Source: JBGANR01 sp044222225 (GTDB lineage Bacteria; Actinomycetota; Actinomycetes; Mycobacteriales; Mycobacteriaceae). From it: DNA of 64,000 nt. The notes below the pieces were generated by a model, which was given only the letters and a program-made list of their open reading frames with translations, was not told the DNA's origin and made no database searches. Shown in pieces: positions 1-9,520 of this stretch. Made by a program: the position numbers and the translations under genes. The stretch is from contig JBGANR010000001.1 in assembly GCA_044222225.1 (NCBI GenBank), positions 1 through 64,000 of the forward strand. Direction: 5' to 3'. Position 1 is the first letter of the stretch, and every line of letters begins with the position of its first letter.

Positions 1-114
1 CTGGGTACGTGCGCGATCGTTCTCGCCACGGTGTGGCTGCTCGGCGCGGCGTCGATGATGGCCGGCTGGGTCGGCATCGACTGGCCGGCTCTGCGCAGTC
101 CGTTGCTGAGTTAG
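1..114 (+). CDS. C-terminal end of a small membrane protein (partial)
   Basis: The frame is open from base 1 to a TAG at 112-114 and gives 37 residues. It starts with a hydrophobic stretch (LGTCAIVLATVWLLGAASMM) that could be a transmembrane helix, followed by a short polar tail. The rest of the gene lies outside the window. In mycobacteria a small DUF4233 membrane protein precedes ndk, and this could be that gene separated from ndk by later insertions, but the fragment is too short to identify. Only the existence of a hydrophobic C-terminus is supported. Confidence 0.4.
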   Translation: MGTCAIVLATVWLLGAASMMAGWVGIDWPALRSPLLS

Positions 115-132
115 CTGTGACCGGCAGGTCTG

Positions 133-1719
133 TTACCGACGGTCGTCATGGCGTTCGCGGTTCTGCTTGACGGCGGCGGTGTACTTTGCCAGTTCTTCTT
201 CCGGGTGGTGGCGGGTGTTGAGTGGTTCGTAGCTTGCGGCGCCGGTGCGTTTCCAGAGGACGCGCGGGGTGGTGCAGCGGTGGGGTTCGGGGTCATTCGG
301 GCAGGCGGTATCGCCGCGGCTGGTGGTCGCGTCGGTGCCGGCCGGGCCTTGGTCGGGTGGGTCGCCGCGGCTCGCGGTGGTGTTGTCGCTGGTGACGGGT
401 CGGCCGTCGGGTCCGACGAGGTCGGTGCGCCAGGTGCCGTCCGGGTTGAGCATCGGATGGCAACCGTCACACACCAACGTCAAATACTCGATATTCGTCA
501 ACCCGCCATCACGCCACTCGCGCACATGATGCACCTGCGTCCGCGTGGCGGGCGCGTCACAGCCCGGCCGGGAGCAGCCACGTTCGGCGCCGTACAGGGC
601 GACGCGTTGGTCGAAGGAGGCGAGGCGTTTCCCGCGGTAGAGGTCCAACGGTCGGCGTTGGTCGCAGACGGTGAGGTAGGGGTGCATCGGTTCGGCCATC
701 CGCACCAGATCCTTGACCGGCAGGAACCCACCCGACGCCGTCGACGACAGTCCGGTCTCGTTCTCGAGGTCGTGGACGTCGACGGTCGCGATCACCATCA
801 CCGGCAGGCCGCGGTGCACACCCAGATCGCCCGACCTGAGAACATCGCGTAGGGCGGTGGCGAGGGCGTCGTGTTGGCGTTGGGCGTTGTTCCGGCGATC
901 CCGCCGAGCGGCGTCGAGCATGTCCTCGGCGGTGGCGTCGGCGGCGAGCGGCTGGTCGTCGGCGGGGTTGTTCACCCCGGGGCGGGCGTATTTCTCCAGG
1001 ATCGGTTCCAGCAGGGCGCGGGCTTCCGGGTCCAGATGCCCGGACAGCCGGCTTATGCCGTAGGCGTCTTGTTTCCCCAGGGTGAGGCCGCGTTTCCGGC
1101 GGCAGATCTCGTCGGCTTGTTTCCGGTCGGGGTCGACGAGGTTCAGGATTTTCGCGCACAGTCCTTTCACATCGTCCGGGGCGACGTGGCGGGCCGCGGT
1201 CCCCAGGATCTCGTCAGCCATCTCAGCCTTATCGGCAGGGACGGTGTCGATGGCTTTCGCGATCGACCGTGCCGCGACACGCGAGCAGCGGCCGTCGAAC
1301 ACCGCCTGCGCGGTGACCGGATGGATCGGGTCTTGGGCCTGTCCGTCCATCCCGGTCCGGGGCCCGAGGACCGCGGCGTCCCGGACGCGCTGGTTCGCTT
1401 CACAGCCGGCGATCCACGCCAGACCGCGCAGCCAGGCGCCCGGCCGCGCACCCCGCTGTCCGGGTAGCCCGCGGATCAAGCCCTCGGTGACCGCCCGCAA
1501 CTGGATGCCGTCGCCGTATCGCGACACCTGTTCGGTCGCCGCCACGACGGCCTCGATATCGGTGTCGGCCAACGGGATCATCGACATCCCGGCCATCAAC
1601 CGACCCGCCTCCAACTGCACACCCGCGAGCCCGGCCACCCCCAGCCCGTCGAGCCACACCCGAACAGGTTCTGGGACCGGGACCGGTTCCAGAACGTGTG
1701 CGGGCGGGTTGATCGTCAT
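133..1719 (-). CDS. DUF222 / HNH endonuclease domain protein (13E12 family)
   Basis: A 528-aa protein with a helical DUF222 region (about residues 30-330) and a C-terminal HNH nuclease motif around residues 385-425, where QVHHVREW, GGLTNIEYL and the later CDGCHPML carry the HNH and zinc ligands. The architecture is typical of the multi-copy 13E12 REP family in Mycobacterium, Gordonia and relatives. These are probable DNA endonucleases of unknown biological role. The last ~110 residues are low-complexity and Thr/Asp/Arg-rich. The gene is monocistronic, and the start chosen is the ATG at 1719. Copies are often strain-variable, so this one may be an insertion between the upstream membrane gene and ndk. 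Confidence 0.85.
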   Translation of the reverse strand: MTINPPAHVLEPVPVPEPVRVWLDGLGVAGLAGVQLEAGRLMAGMSMIPLADTDIEAVVAATEQVSRYGDGIQLRAVTEGLIRGLPGQRGARPGAWLRGLAWIAGCEANQRVRDAAVLGPRTGMDGQAQDPIHPVTAQAVFDGRCSRVAARSIAKAIDTVPADKAEMADEILGTAARHVAPDDVKGLCAKILNLVDPDRKQADEICRRKRGLTLGKQDAYGISRLSGHLDPEARALLEPILEKYARPGVNNPADDQPLAADATAEDMLDAARRDRRNNAQRQHDALATALRDVLRSGDLGVHRGLPVMVIATVDVHDLENETGLSSTASGGFLPVKDLVRMAEPMHPYLTVCDQRRPLDLYRGKRLASFDQRVALYGAERGCSRPGCDAPATRTQVHHVREWRDGGLTNIEYLTLVCDGCHPMLNPDGTWRTDLVGPDGRPVTSDNTTASRGDPPDQGPAGTDATTSRGDTACPNDPEPHRCTTPRVLWKRTGAASYEPLNTRHHPEEELAKYTAAVKQNRERHDDRR

Positions 1720-1869
1720 GGCCCGATTCTACCGAGCATGTTCGATAAATGAATGAGACATTTGCCATAGGTCGGCAACGGAACCAAACGCGGATGTCGG
1801 ATGCAGGCGTGTCGTTGCAGGTGGGCGTGATGGGATGAGGCAGAAGTACGCAGCGACGAGGAGCCCACC

Positions 1870-2346
1870 GTGACCGATGAGAAGGCGAAGGCCGACGGGA
1901 AGTCGATGCATCGCACGGACGACGACGTCGACGCCTTCCTCGACGGCTGCGAGTCGGCCGAGAGCCTGCGTGCTGTGGACGGCGTCGTCCGCGGTGCGGC
2001 CGCGGGCATCAGCCGGACGCTGTGGCGCGGCGTCTTCTGGGGCGGCACCGAACAGGCGATCGTGGGTTACGGCGCCATCACGCAGCCACGCCCGCGCGGA
2101 CGGACCGTCGATTGGTTCCTCATCGGCCTCGCCGAGCAGAAGAACCACCTCAGCCTGTACGTCAACGCGGCCGAAGACGGGGCCTACCTCGTGCGGCGGT
2201 ACGCGGACCGTCTCGGCCGGGTCAAGGTCGGATCGGCGCAGATCGGGTTCCGGTCTGCTGCTGACCTCGACCTGGACGTCCTGTCCGAGTTGGTCGCCAG
2301 GGCCGTGGAGCTGACGCCGGACCTCGACGCCCCGCGTCCAGGCTGA
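1870..2346 (+). CDS. DUF1801 (YdhG/YjhX-like) domain protein
   Basis: 158 aa from a GTG start. The sequence has the features I associate with DUF1801 proteins: an N-terminal helical part, a core with LWRGVFWGG and the Gly/Tyr-containing IVGYGAI, then WFLIGLAEQKNHLSLYV and a C-terminal DLDVLSELV helix. The family is related to the frataxin-like fold and has no established biochemical role. It is transcribed alone and converges on the ThDP enzyme gene, with an inverted repeat between them. Confidence 0.7.
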   Translation: MTDEKAKADGKSMHRTDDDVDAFLDGCESAESLRAVDGVVRGAAAGISRTLWRGVFWGGTEQAIVGYGAITQPRPRGRTVDWFLIGLAEQKNHLSLYVNAAEDGAYLVRRYADRLGRVKVGSAQIGFRSAADLDLDVLSELVARAVELTPDLDAPRPG

Positions 2347-2377
2347 CGACCCGCCTGCGGTGTTCTTCGTTCCGGCC

Positions 2378-2448
2378 CGCCGATTCCGTTCCGGCTCGCC
2401 CTACAGCCGGTGCGGTTGCGGACTGCCCGCGCCGGAACGGAATCGGCG
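2378..2448. terminator. 18-bp perfect inverted repeat between convergent genes
   Basis: Arms 2378-2395 (CGCCGATTCCGTTCCGGC) and 2431-2448 are perfect reverse complements with a 35-nt loop. The repeat lies between a plus-strand gene ending at 2346 and a minus-strand gene ending at 2486. No U-tract follows on either side, so a bidirectional terminator or mRNA-stabilising hairpin is the likely role, but intrinsic termination is not proven. Confidence 0.55.
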
Positions 2449-2485
2449 CGGGCAGTCGACCGTGGAAACGTCCCGTGGTCTCCGG

Positions 2486-4180
2486 TCAGAGCGTCGTCGG
2501 ACGTCCCATATGGGTCGCCGCGAACATGCGGAGCTTGGTCTGCACCACGACGACGTTCGGGCCGTCGGCCGCCAACGCCGCGGTGAGTGCGGGGCCGACG
2601 GCGTCCGGGGACACCGCCTTCGCCGGGACGCCGAACGCCTCGGCGAGCGCGACGAAGTCCGGCCGCGCCAGCTCGGTGGCCGTCGCCTGGCCGAAGGCTC
2701 CCTCCATGTATTCACGCAGGATGCCGTAGCCGCCGTCGTCGACGATGAGCCAGGTGACGGGGGTGTCGTGCTGGCGGGCCGTCGCGAGTTCGGGGATCGA
2801 GTACATCGCCGAGCCGTCGCCGGAGACGGCGAGCACGCGTTCACCGAGTCCCTCGGCGCCGCCGATCGCCGCGCCGTAGGACCAGCCGATGCCACCGGCG
2901 CCCTGCGCCGTGTGGAACTGGCCGGACCGCGCGTCCCAATAGCTCCAGGCCCAGTAGCCGGCGATCGTCATGTCCCAGAAGGTGGCCGTCGAGTCCGGCA
3001 CGGCGGCGCGGATGTCGTCGAGGAACCGCCGTTCGGGGGCGACGTCCTGCGCCGTGAGCCGCTCGTCCACCGTCCGCAGGGCGGTCGCGACGACCTCCTC
3101 CGGCGACGCGCCGTGCCAGTCGGGAGCGGCGCCGGGCAGGGCGGCGACGGCGGCGACCAGTGCCGGAAGCGCCGCGCCGGCGTCGGCGTGGATGCCGAGG
3201 GCGGGATGATTCGATTCGAGGACGCGGGATTCGGCGTCGATCTGGATGAGCCGTCCGCGCGGCGCGAGCGTGTAGTAGTTCGACGTCACCTCGCCGAGCG
3301 AGGTGCCGATCGCGAGCAGCACGTCGGCGTCCTCGGCGAGCTCGGTCATGTGGACGTCCTCGACCCATGAGCGAAGCGACAACGGGTGTTCCCAGCCGAT
3401 CGAACCCTTGCCGCCGGGCGCCATGAGCACCGGCGCGCGCAGCGCCTCGGCGAGCTCGACCAGAGCCGCCTCGGCGTTGCCGCGCCGGACGCCGCCGCCG
3501 GCGATGATGAGCGGTCGCTTCGCCGAGGTGAGCAGGCGCGCCGCCTGCTCGACGAGCTCGGCGCGGGCGGGCACGGCGTGCGGTTCGCCGGAGACGTCGA
3601 CGACGGGCGGGACGTCTACGGACTCCAGCAGGATGTCCTGCGGCACCTCGACCCACACCGGCCCCTGCGGTGCGGTGACGGCCTCGCGCCAGGCGTCACG
3701 GATCGCGGACGGAATGGCCGAGGTGTGCAGCACGGTGCGCTGCGACTTCGTCACCTGCGAGGCGGCGGTGCGCTGTTCGTCGAGCTGATGAAGCATCCCG
3801 CGCCGGCGGGCGCCGAGGCCCGCGGCGGGGATCTGGCTGGCGACGACGATCATCGGTACGCCCGTCGCATACGCCTCCTGCAACCCGGCGAGTGAGGTCA
3901 GCGCGCCGGGGCCGGTGGAGAGGAAGAGGACGCCCGGCCGGTCGGTCGCACGGGAGTAGCCGTCGGCGGCGAAGGCCGAGTTGTTCTCGACGCGGCTGGA
4001 CAGGAAGTCGAGCCGGCCGCGTCCCATCGCGTCGAACAGTCCGAGCGCATGCTGCCCGGGGATGCCGAAGGCCCTGGTCGCCCCGAGGGCCTGCAACGTC
4101 TCGACGACGAGATCGCCGCCGTTGCGGCGCGGTGCCGACTCGTCGTGCAGGCCGGCCCCGGCCTCGTGCTGTTCGCTCAT
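2486..4180 (-). CDS. ThDP-dependent enzyme, acetolactate synthase/benzoylformate decarboxylase family
   Basis: 564 aa with the three-domain layout of ThDP-dependent decarboxylases: an N-terminal pyrimidine-binding domain with the catalytic Glu in SRVENNSAFAADGYSR, a central domain (about residues 200-340), and a C-terminal diphosphate-binding domain starting GDGSAMYSIPEL. In the second half of the ThDP motif the usual Asn-Asn is Asp-Asp (VDDGGYGIL), so metal coordination would have to use Asp. The substrate cannot be told from sequence; no acetolactate-synthase small subunit is adjacent. The gene is single, divergent from ndk, and starts at an ATG at 4180. Confidence 0.8.
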   Translation of the reverse strand: MSEQHEAGAGLHDESAPRRNGGDLVVETLQALGATRAFGIPGQHALGLFDAMGRGRLDFLSSRVENNSAFAADGYSRATDRPGVLFLSTGPGALTSLAGLQEAYATGVPMIVVASQIPAAGLGARRRGMLHQLDEQRTAASQVTKSQRTVLHTSAIPSAIRDAWREAVTAPQGPVWVEVPQDILLESVDVPPVVDVSGEPHAVPARAELVEQAARLLTSAKRPLIIAGGGVRRGNAEAALVELAEALRAPVLMAPGGKGSIGWEHPLSLRSWVEDVHMTELAEDADVLLAIGTSLGEVTSNYYTLAPRGRLIQIDAESRVLESNHPALGIHADAGAALPALVAAVAALPGAAPDWHGASPEEVVATALRTVDERLTAQDVAPERRFLDDIRAAVPDSTATFWDMTIAGYWAWSYWDARSGQFHTAQGAGGIGWSYGAAIGGAEGLGERVLAVSGDGSAMYSIPELATARQHDTPVTWLIVDDGGYGILREYMEGAFGQATATELARPDFVALAEAFGVPAKAVSPDAVGPALTAALAADGPNVVVVQTKLRMFAATHMGRPTTL

Positions 4181-4288
4181 CGTCTCTCCACGCGTCGTCG
4201 GGTTGATCCTGTGGACGCCGCACGTTGCGGCGTCGTGAGAACTGTCACGCTAGCGTGCCCGCGCGGAGCCCCGGCTACCCTTACCCGC

Positions 4289-4699
4289 GTGACAGAACGC
4301 ACTCTCGTCCTCATCAAGCCCGACGGCGTCCAGCGCGCGCTCGTCGGGGAGATCCTCGCCCGCATCGAGCGCAAGGGTCTGCGACTCGCGGCCCTCGAAC
4401 TGCGCGTCCCCGCCGAGGAGACCGCCCGCGCGCACTACGCCGAACACGCCGAGAAGCCCTTCTTCGGTTCGCTGCTCGAGTTCATCACCTCCGGACCGCT
4501 CGTCGCGGCCGTCGTCGAGGGGGAGCGCGCCGTCGCCGCCTTCCGGCAGCTCGCCGGTGGAACAGATCCCGTCGAGAAGGCCGTTCCCGGCACGGTCCGG
4601 GGCGACTTCGCGCTCTCCACCCAGTCCAACCTGGTGCACGGCTCCGACAGCCCGGAGTCGGCCGCGCGCGAGATCGGATTGTGGTTCCCGAACCTCTGA
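4289..4699 (+). CDS. ndk: Nucleoside diphosphate kinase
   Basis: 136 aa from GTG at 4289. It starts TERTLVLIKPDGV and carries the phosphohistidine motif NLVHGSDSPESA. Length and motifs match bacterial Ndk, which transfers the gamma-phosphate from ATP to NDPs in the cytoplasm. ndk followed by rne is the standard order in Mycobacteriales, which supports the call. Confidence 0.97.
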   Translation: MTERTLVLIKPDGVQRALVGEILARIERKGLRLAALELRVPAEETARAHYAEHAEKPFFGSLLEFITSGPLVAAVVEGERAVAAFRQLAGGTDPVEKAVPGTVRGDFALSTQSNLVHGSDSPESAAREIGLWFPNL

Positions 4700-5227
4700 C
4701 GGCCTCCGCGTTCGACCCGATCCGGACACCCGGCGCCTCGCATGCCCGCGTCGCCGGGCCGTCCCTTCGATGACTGACGCCGAGCCGGCGACGGTAAGCC
4801 CGCCGTCGTCCGGCCCGCGTGTGAGATGATGACGACTGGTCGCCGCCTTTGGTGTGCGGCCACGGTGATGCGGTCCCCGCGTCCCCGGTGGACGTCGACG
4901 GGCGGCGTGAGAGCGCCCCTTCGGCGACGGATGTACCGCAGTGACCTGTCACTGCGGCGCACCGACGCCCTCGACGACGAGTGTGTCGCGGCGATCGATT
5001 CGTCACGGCGCGGTGCTCGGCTGCCGCATCGCGGTGGTGACCACCGGTGAGGGCGCGAGGAGATCGCAGGCTCATCACCAAGCCAGGCATCGCCGCCGGT
5101 CCCGTGACCGGTAGGCGAAGCGAGACCTACAAACCCGGCCGAGGCCGGGGACATAACAGGCGACCCCCGCGCGGCGGCGGCCGGACATCGTCCGGCCTGC
5201 GCCCGGGGGCCGCGGAGGAGAACCTTC
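4700..5227 (+). promoter_or_regulatory. 528-nt non-coding leader upstream of rne
   Basis: No convincing gene lies in this stretch. It must hold the rne promoter and probably a long 5' UTR. A 7-bp hairpin with a 3-nt loop (5180-5196, GCCGGAC / GTCCGGC) lies 17 nt before the GAGGAG ribosome-binding site at 5214-5219. Further GC-rich repeats are at 5165-5215. In other bacteria rne is autoregulated by RNase E cleavage of a structured leader; that role here is an inference from position and structure. Confidence 0.5.
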
Positions 5228-8200
5228 GTGACAATCGAATTCCCCGCCAAGCTGCGTGTGCATGCGTTGGCGAAACTGCTCGGCATCACGAGCAAAGAGG
5301 CCAGGGCCCACCTGGCCGAACTCGGCGTCGAGGTGGCGTCCGCGCACTCGAGCGTCGTCCGTGAGATGGCCGAGGCCGTCGCCGCACGGCTGACCGGCGA
5401 CGCGCCGACCGAACCGCAGACGGCGAGTGTGCCCGAACCGGCGCCGGTCGCCGACGTGGTGCCGGAGCCGGCGGCGCAGGCCGACGTGCCGACCGCCGCT
5501 GAGCAGACCGAGATCGCGCCGACAGCCGCTGTGCCGACGGAGGCGGCCGACGGCGAGCAGGCCGCAGCCGAGGCGCAGCCGACGTCGCGTCCCACACGGA
5601 CGAGGTCGCGGCGCGCGGTGCGATCCGGCCGGGCCGCCCGCCCCGAGGCGTCGACCGACACCGAGCCGGCCCAGGCCGACGACGCTGCACCTGCCGACAA
5701 GGCCGTACCCGCCGGCAAGACCGCTCCGGCCGAGCAGATCCCGTCGCTGTTCTCGGCGGTCGAGAAGGTCGTCGCGACGCCCGCCGCCCCGGTGGCGGCG
5801 CCCGTCGGGCCGCTCTTCCTGTCACCCGAGCCCGTCGCCGCCGACGCGGTGAAGTCCTCCGACACGCCGGACTCCGCCGATGCGACGCCGACCGAGCCGG
5901 AATCCCGGCAGGACGAGGCTCCGCAGGACGATGCTCAGCCCGCGGATGCGCCGCAGGCCGAGCCGCAGCCCGCCGAACGTCAGTCCACCGAGCGCCAGGA
6001 GCTCGGGAACCGTCGCCGTCGTCGTGGCCGCCGCGGCCGCGGCCGCGGCCGCGCCGACGAGCAGGGCGATACCGGGGTCGACGCGGGCCGGCAGGCCGCG
6101 GGGGAGCAGCCGGACACGGCGGCACCTGCCGCCGAGGCGCCGGCGGTCCAGCCGGGCGACGCCGAGCAGACGGCCGACGATCGGTCCGCCGAGGCCGGCG
6201 ACGACGCCCGCGGCACCGACGATGCGCGTCCCAAGGGCAAGAAGAAGAGCAAGAAGGCCCACAAGAAGCCGAAGGTCGCCGAGCCGGAGGCCGAGGCCGC
6301 CGATGAGCCGTCCGAGGAGGCCGAGTCCGTCGAGGAGACGGACGTCGAGGCCGAGTCGGACGACTCGACGGCGGAGAGTGCGAGCCGCCGCAGGCGTCGT
6401 CGTCGGCGTCGCCGCGGCGGCGTCGACGGCGAGGACGCGCCGGCCGAGGACGATCCGCCCAACACCGTCGTCCACGAGCGCCAGCCGCGTCCGCCCGTCG
6501 TCAAGCGGGACCGGGACGAGGTGCAGGGCATCTCGGGTTCGACGCGTCTGGAGGCCAAGCGTCAGCGCAGGCGTGACGGCCGCGACACCGCGCGTCGCCG
6601 GCCGCCGATCCTCACCGAGTCGGAGTTCCTCGCGCGCCGCGAGTCCGTCGACCGCGTCATGGTCATCCGCGAGCGTCGCGGCCGGCCGGCCGAGGTCGAC
6701 GGGCACGGCGACGACGCGCCGACCGTCACCGACTACACGCAGGTCGCCGTGCTCGAGGACGGCGTGCTCGTCGAGCACTTCGTCACCACGGCGTCGTCGA
6801 CGTCGACCGTCGGCAACATCTACCTCGGCCGCGTCCAGAACGTGCTGCCGAGCATGGAGGCGGCCTTCATCGACATCGGCCGCGGCCGCAACGGCGTGCT
6901 CTACGCCGGCGAGGTCAACTGGGAGGCCGCGGGCCTTGGCGGCGGCGCCCGCAAGATCGAGCAGGCGCTGCGGCCCGGCGATCAGGTGCTGGTGCAGGTC
7001 AGCAAGGATCCGATCGGGCACAAGGGTGCGCGGCTGACGACCCAGATCAGCCTCGCCGGCCGATTCCTCGTCTACGTGCCGAACGGCTCGTCGGCGGGCA
7101 TCAGCCGCAAGCTGCCGGACGTCGAGCGCAAGCGTCTCAAGCAGGTGCTGGGCGAGATCGTGCCGTCTGACGCGAGCGTCATCGTGCGGACGGCGGCCGA
7201 GGGCGTCAGCTCTGACGCGCTGGCCGAGGACATCACCCGGCTGCAGTCGCAGTGGACGTCCATCGAAGCCGAATCGCGTAAGACCGGCGGCGGCCCGCGG
7301 CCGCTGTACGAGGAGCCGGATCTGCTGGTCAAGGTCGTGCGCGACCTCTTCAACGAGGACTTCGGCAAGCTCGTCGTCGAAGGTGAGAACGCCTGGCAGA
7401 CGGTGCACGGCTACGTGAAGTCGGTGGCGCCGGACCTGCTGGCGCGGGTCTCGCGCTACGTCGCGCCGAGCTTCGACGGTCCGGACGTCTTCGCGGTGCA
7501 CCGCATCGACGAGCAGTTGACGAAGGCGCTCGACCGCAAGGTGTGGCTGCCCTCGGGCGGCACGCTCATCATCGAGCGCACCGAGGCGATGACGGTCGTC
7601 GACGTCAACACCGGCAAGTTCACGGGTGCGGGCGGCAACCTCGAGGAGACGGTCACTCGCAACAACCTCGAGGCGGCCGAGGAGATCGTGCGCCAGATGC
7701 GGCTGCGCGACATCGGCGGCATGATCATCGTCGACTTCATCGACATGGTGCTCGAAGCGAACCGCGATCTCGTACTGCGGCGGCTCACCGAGGCGCTCGG
7801 CCGTGACCGCACCCGGCATCAGGTCTCCGAGGTCACGTCCCTCGGTCTCGTGCAGATGACGCGCAAGCGGCTCGGGACGGGGCTGCTCGAAGCGTTCTCG
7901 ACCACGTGCGCCTGCTGCCAGGGCCGCGGCGTCATCATCCACACCGACCCCGTCGACCTCGGTCCCGCGGGGGACGGCAAGACGGAGGGCGCCCGTCGCC
8001 CGCGGCGTCGTCGCCCGGAGACGGCCGCGCCGGCGCCGGAGCCGGTGGTGTCCGCGCCGGTGGCGTCGGTCCCGGCCGGCTCCAAGCCGGTGGGACAGCA
8101 CCCGCTGTTCAAGGCGATGGCGGCCGCGCACGACGGTGAAGGCACGCCCGTCATCCCGACGGGCCGGGACGGCGACACGCCTGCCGGCGAGCCGGGTGTG

Positions 8201-8968
8201 GCGGCGGCGACGTTCGCCGACGAGTCCGAGGTCGCGATCGTCGAGGCCGAGCGTCGCCCGGCGCGGCGCCGACGCCGGTCGCGGCGGTCGGCGGACGCCG
8301 ACACGCAGCGCCAGGACGTCGAGGCGAACGTGAGCACGCCCGAACCCGCCGCGGAGGCTCCCGTGGCCGTGGACGCGCCTGCGGTGGCCGATGCGCCCGC
8401 CGTCGACGCACCCGCGGCCGACGAGGCCGCGCCGGTCACCGAACCGACGGCCTCGGTCGAGGAGTCGGCAGAGCAGGTCGAGCAGCTCGCCGAGCCGGCT
8501 GCGCCCACCGAGGAGCGGACCGCCCCCGCGGGGGAGCCGACCGCCCCGGCCGTCGACTCGACGCCGGCGCCCGAGCCGACGGCTCCGGTCGTCGAACCGG
8601 CCGCCGAGGAGAGCGGTCCGGAGCCGGCTCAGCAGGTCCGGACGCGCCGGCGCCGCGTGCGCCGGACGGCCCCCACGGGCACCGGCACCGGCCTGGTCGT
8701 CTCGATCGCCGCCGAGAAGGCCGAAGCCGAGAAGGCCGCGGCGGACGCCGCTGCGGCGGAGGACACCGAGGTGGAGACCGCCGCGGCCGAGGCTCCGGCT
8801 GCGGAGAGCCCCGCTGTGGAGACCCCTGCCGCGGACACGGCCACCGAGGCCCCCGCTGCGGACACGGCCACCGAGGCCCCGGCGGCGCCCGCTCCGGCGG
8901 CTCCGACCGTGACCCGGCGTCCGCGGCGACGGGCGGCCGCCCGGGCCGCGGGACCCGCCGGCGCGTAG
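5228..8968 (+). CDS. rne: Ribonuclease E/G (very long, low-complexity arms)
   Basis: 1,246 aa from GTG at 5228. It is a ribonuclease E/G that cleaves single-stranded RNA in mRNA decay and rRNA/tRNA maturation. An acidic/Ala-Pro-Glu-rich arm of about 430 residues with Arg-rich patches (RRRRGRRGRGRGR) precedes an S1 domain (NIYLGRVQNVLPSMEAAFID). The DNase I-like catalytic core contains MTVVDVNTGKFTG and IIVDFIDM. A zinc-link cysteine pair follows (CACCQGRG). The C-terminal ~330-residue arm is again low-complexity and probably a scaffold for degradosome partners. Such long disordered arms on both sides are characteristic of actinobacterial RNase E. Confidence 0.95.
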   Translation: MTIEFPAKLRVHALAKLLGITSKEARAHLAELGVEVASAHSSVVREMAEAVAARLTGDAPTEPQTASVPEPAPVADVVPEPAAQADVPTAAEQTEIAPTAAVPTEAADGEQAAAEAQPTSRPTRTRSRRAVRSGRAARPEASTDTEPAQADDAAPADKAVPAGKTAPAEQIPSLFSAVEKVVATPAAPVAAPVGPLFLSPEPVAADAVKSSDTPDSADATPTEPESRQDEAPQDDAQPADAPQAEPQPAERQSTERQELGNRRRRRGRRGRGRGRADEQGDTGVDAGRQAAGEQPDTAAPAAEAPAVQPGDAEQTADDRSAEAGDDARGTDDARPKGKKKSKKAHKKPKVAEPEAEAADEPSEEAESVEETDVEAESDDSTAESASRRRRRRRRRRGGVDGEDAPAEDDPPNTVVHERQPRPPVVKRDRDEVQGISGSTRLEAKRQRRRDGRDTARRRPPILTESEFLARRESVDRVMVIRERRGRPAEVDGHGDDAPTVTDYTQVAVLEDGVLVEHFVTTASSTSTVGNIYLGRVQNVLPSMEAAFIDIGRGRNGVLYAGEVNWEAAGLGGGARKIEQALRPGDQVLVQVSKDPIGHKGARLTTQISLAGRFLVYVPNGSSAGISRKLPDVERKRLKQVLGEIVPSDASVIVRTAAEGVSSDALAEDITRLQSQWTSIEAESRKTGGGPRPLYEEPDLLVKVVRDLFNEDFGKLVVEGENAWQTVHGYVKSVAPDLLARVSRYVAPSFDGPDVFAVHRIDEQLTKALDRKVWLPSGGTLIIERTEAMTVVDVNTGKFTGAGGNLEETVTRNNLEAAEEIVRQMRLRDIGGMIIVDFIDMVLEANRDLVLRRLTEALGRDRTRHQVSEVTSLGLVQMTRKRLGTGLLEAFSTTCACCQGRGVIIHTDPVDLGPAGDGKTEGARRPRRRRPETAAPAPEPVVSAPVASVPAGSKPVGQHPLFKAMAAAHDGEGTPVIPTGRDGDTPAGEPGVAAATFADESEVAIVEAERRPARRRRRSRRSADADTQRQDVEANVSTPEPAAEAPVAVDAPAVADAPAVDAPAADEAAPVTEPTASVEESAEQVEQLAEPAAPTEERTAPAGEPTAPAVDSTPAPEPTAPVVEPAAEESGPEPAQQVRTRRRRVRRTAPTGTGTGLVVSIAAEKAEAEKAAADAAAAEDTEVETAAAEAPAAESPAVETPAADTATEAPAADTATEAPAAPAPAAPTVTRRPRRRAAARAAGPAGA

Positions 8969-9179
8969 CACTGCGGGTGGCGGTGCGGTGGCTCGTCCAC
9001 CGCACCGTCACCCGGTTTGACCAGCGACCGGCCGGTCCCGTAGCCTTGGACGGTCGCTGTTCAGCGGCGCGGTCTCGTATGCCCGCGCGACGGATTAGCC
9101 GTCTGAGCTGGACACACCCTGTAGGCATGAACGCTCGCGCGCCTCGCGCGCGACGAGTATCGATGATGAGGTAGCGAAG

Positions 9180-9491
9180 ATGGCAACGTACGCGATCGTC
9201 AAGACCGGCGGTAAGCAGTACAAGGTCGCCGAGGGCGACATCGTGAAGGTCGAGAAGCTCGAGGTCGAGCCCGGCGGCTCGGTGTCGCTGCCCGTCGCCC
9301 TCGTCGTCGATGGTGCGGAGCTCACCACCGACGCCGACGCGCTGGCGCAGATCTCGGTGAGCGGAGAGGTGCTCGAGCACGTCAAGGGCCCGAAGATCCG
9401 CATCCACAAGTTCAAGAACAAGACCGGCTACCACAAGCGTCAGGGTCACCGTCAGAAGCTGACGGTCATCAAGGTCACCGGAATCAAGTAA
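9180..9491 (+). CDS. rplU: 50S ribosomal protein L21
   Basis: 103 aa, starting MATYAIVKTGGKQYKVAEGD, with the C-terminal KNKTGYHKRQGHRQ rRNA-binding motif. It is part of the large ribosomal subunit. It is the first gene of the rplU-rpmA pair, and the 211-nt gap after rne should hold its promoter. Confidence 0.98.
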   Translation: MATYAIVKTGGKQYKVAEGDIVKVEKLEVEPGGSVSLPVALVVDGAELTTDADALAQISVSGEVLEHVKGPKIRIHKFKNKTGYHKRQGHRQKLTVIKVTGIK

Positions 9492-9520
9492 CCGGCCGCG
9501 AAGGTCAGGAGGACGAGGAC

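Noticed and set aside
5822..8971. Long minus-strand open frame opposite rne
   Set aside because: A shadow of the GC-rich rne gene: no ribosome-binding site, strongly biased composition, and rne itself has clear domains on the plus strand.
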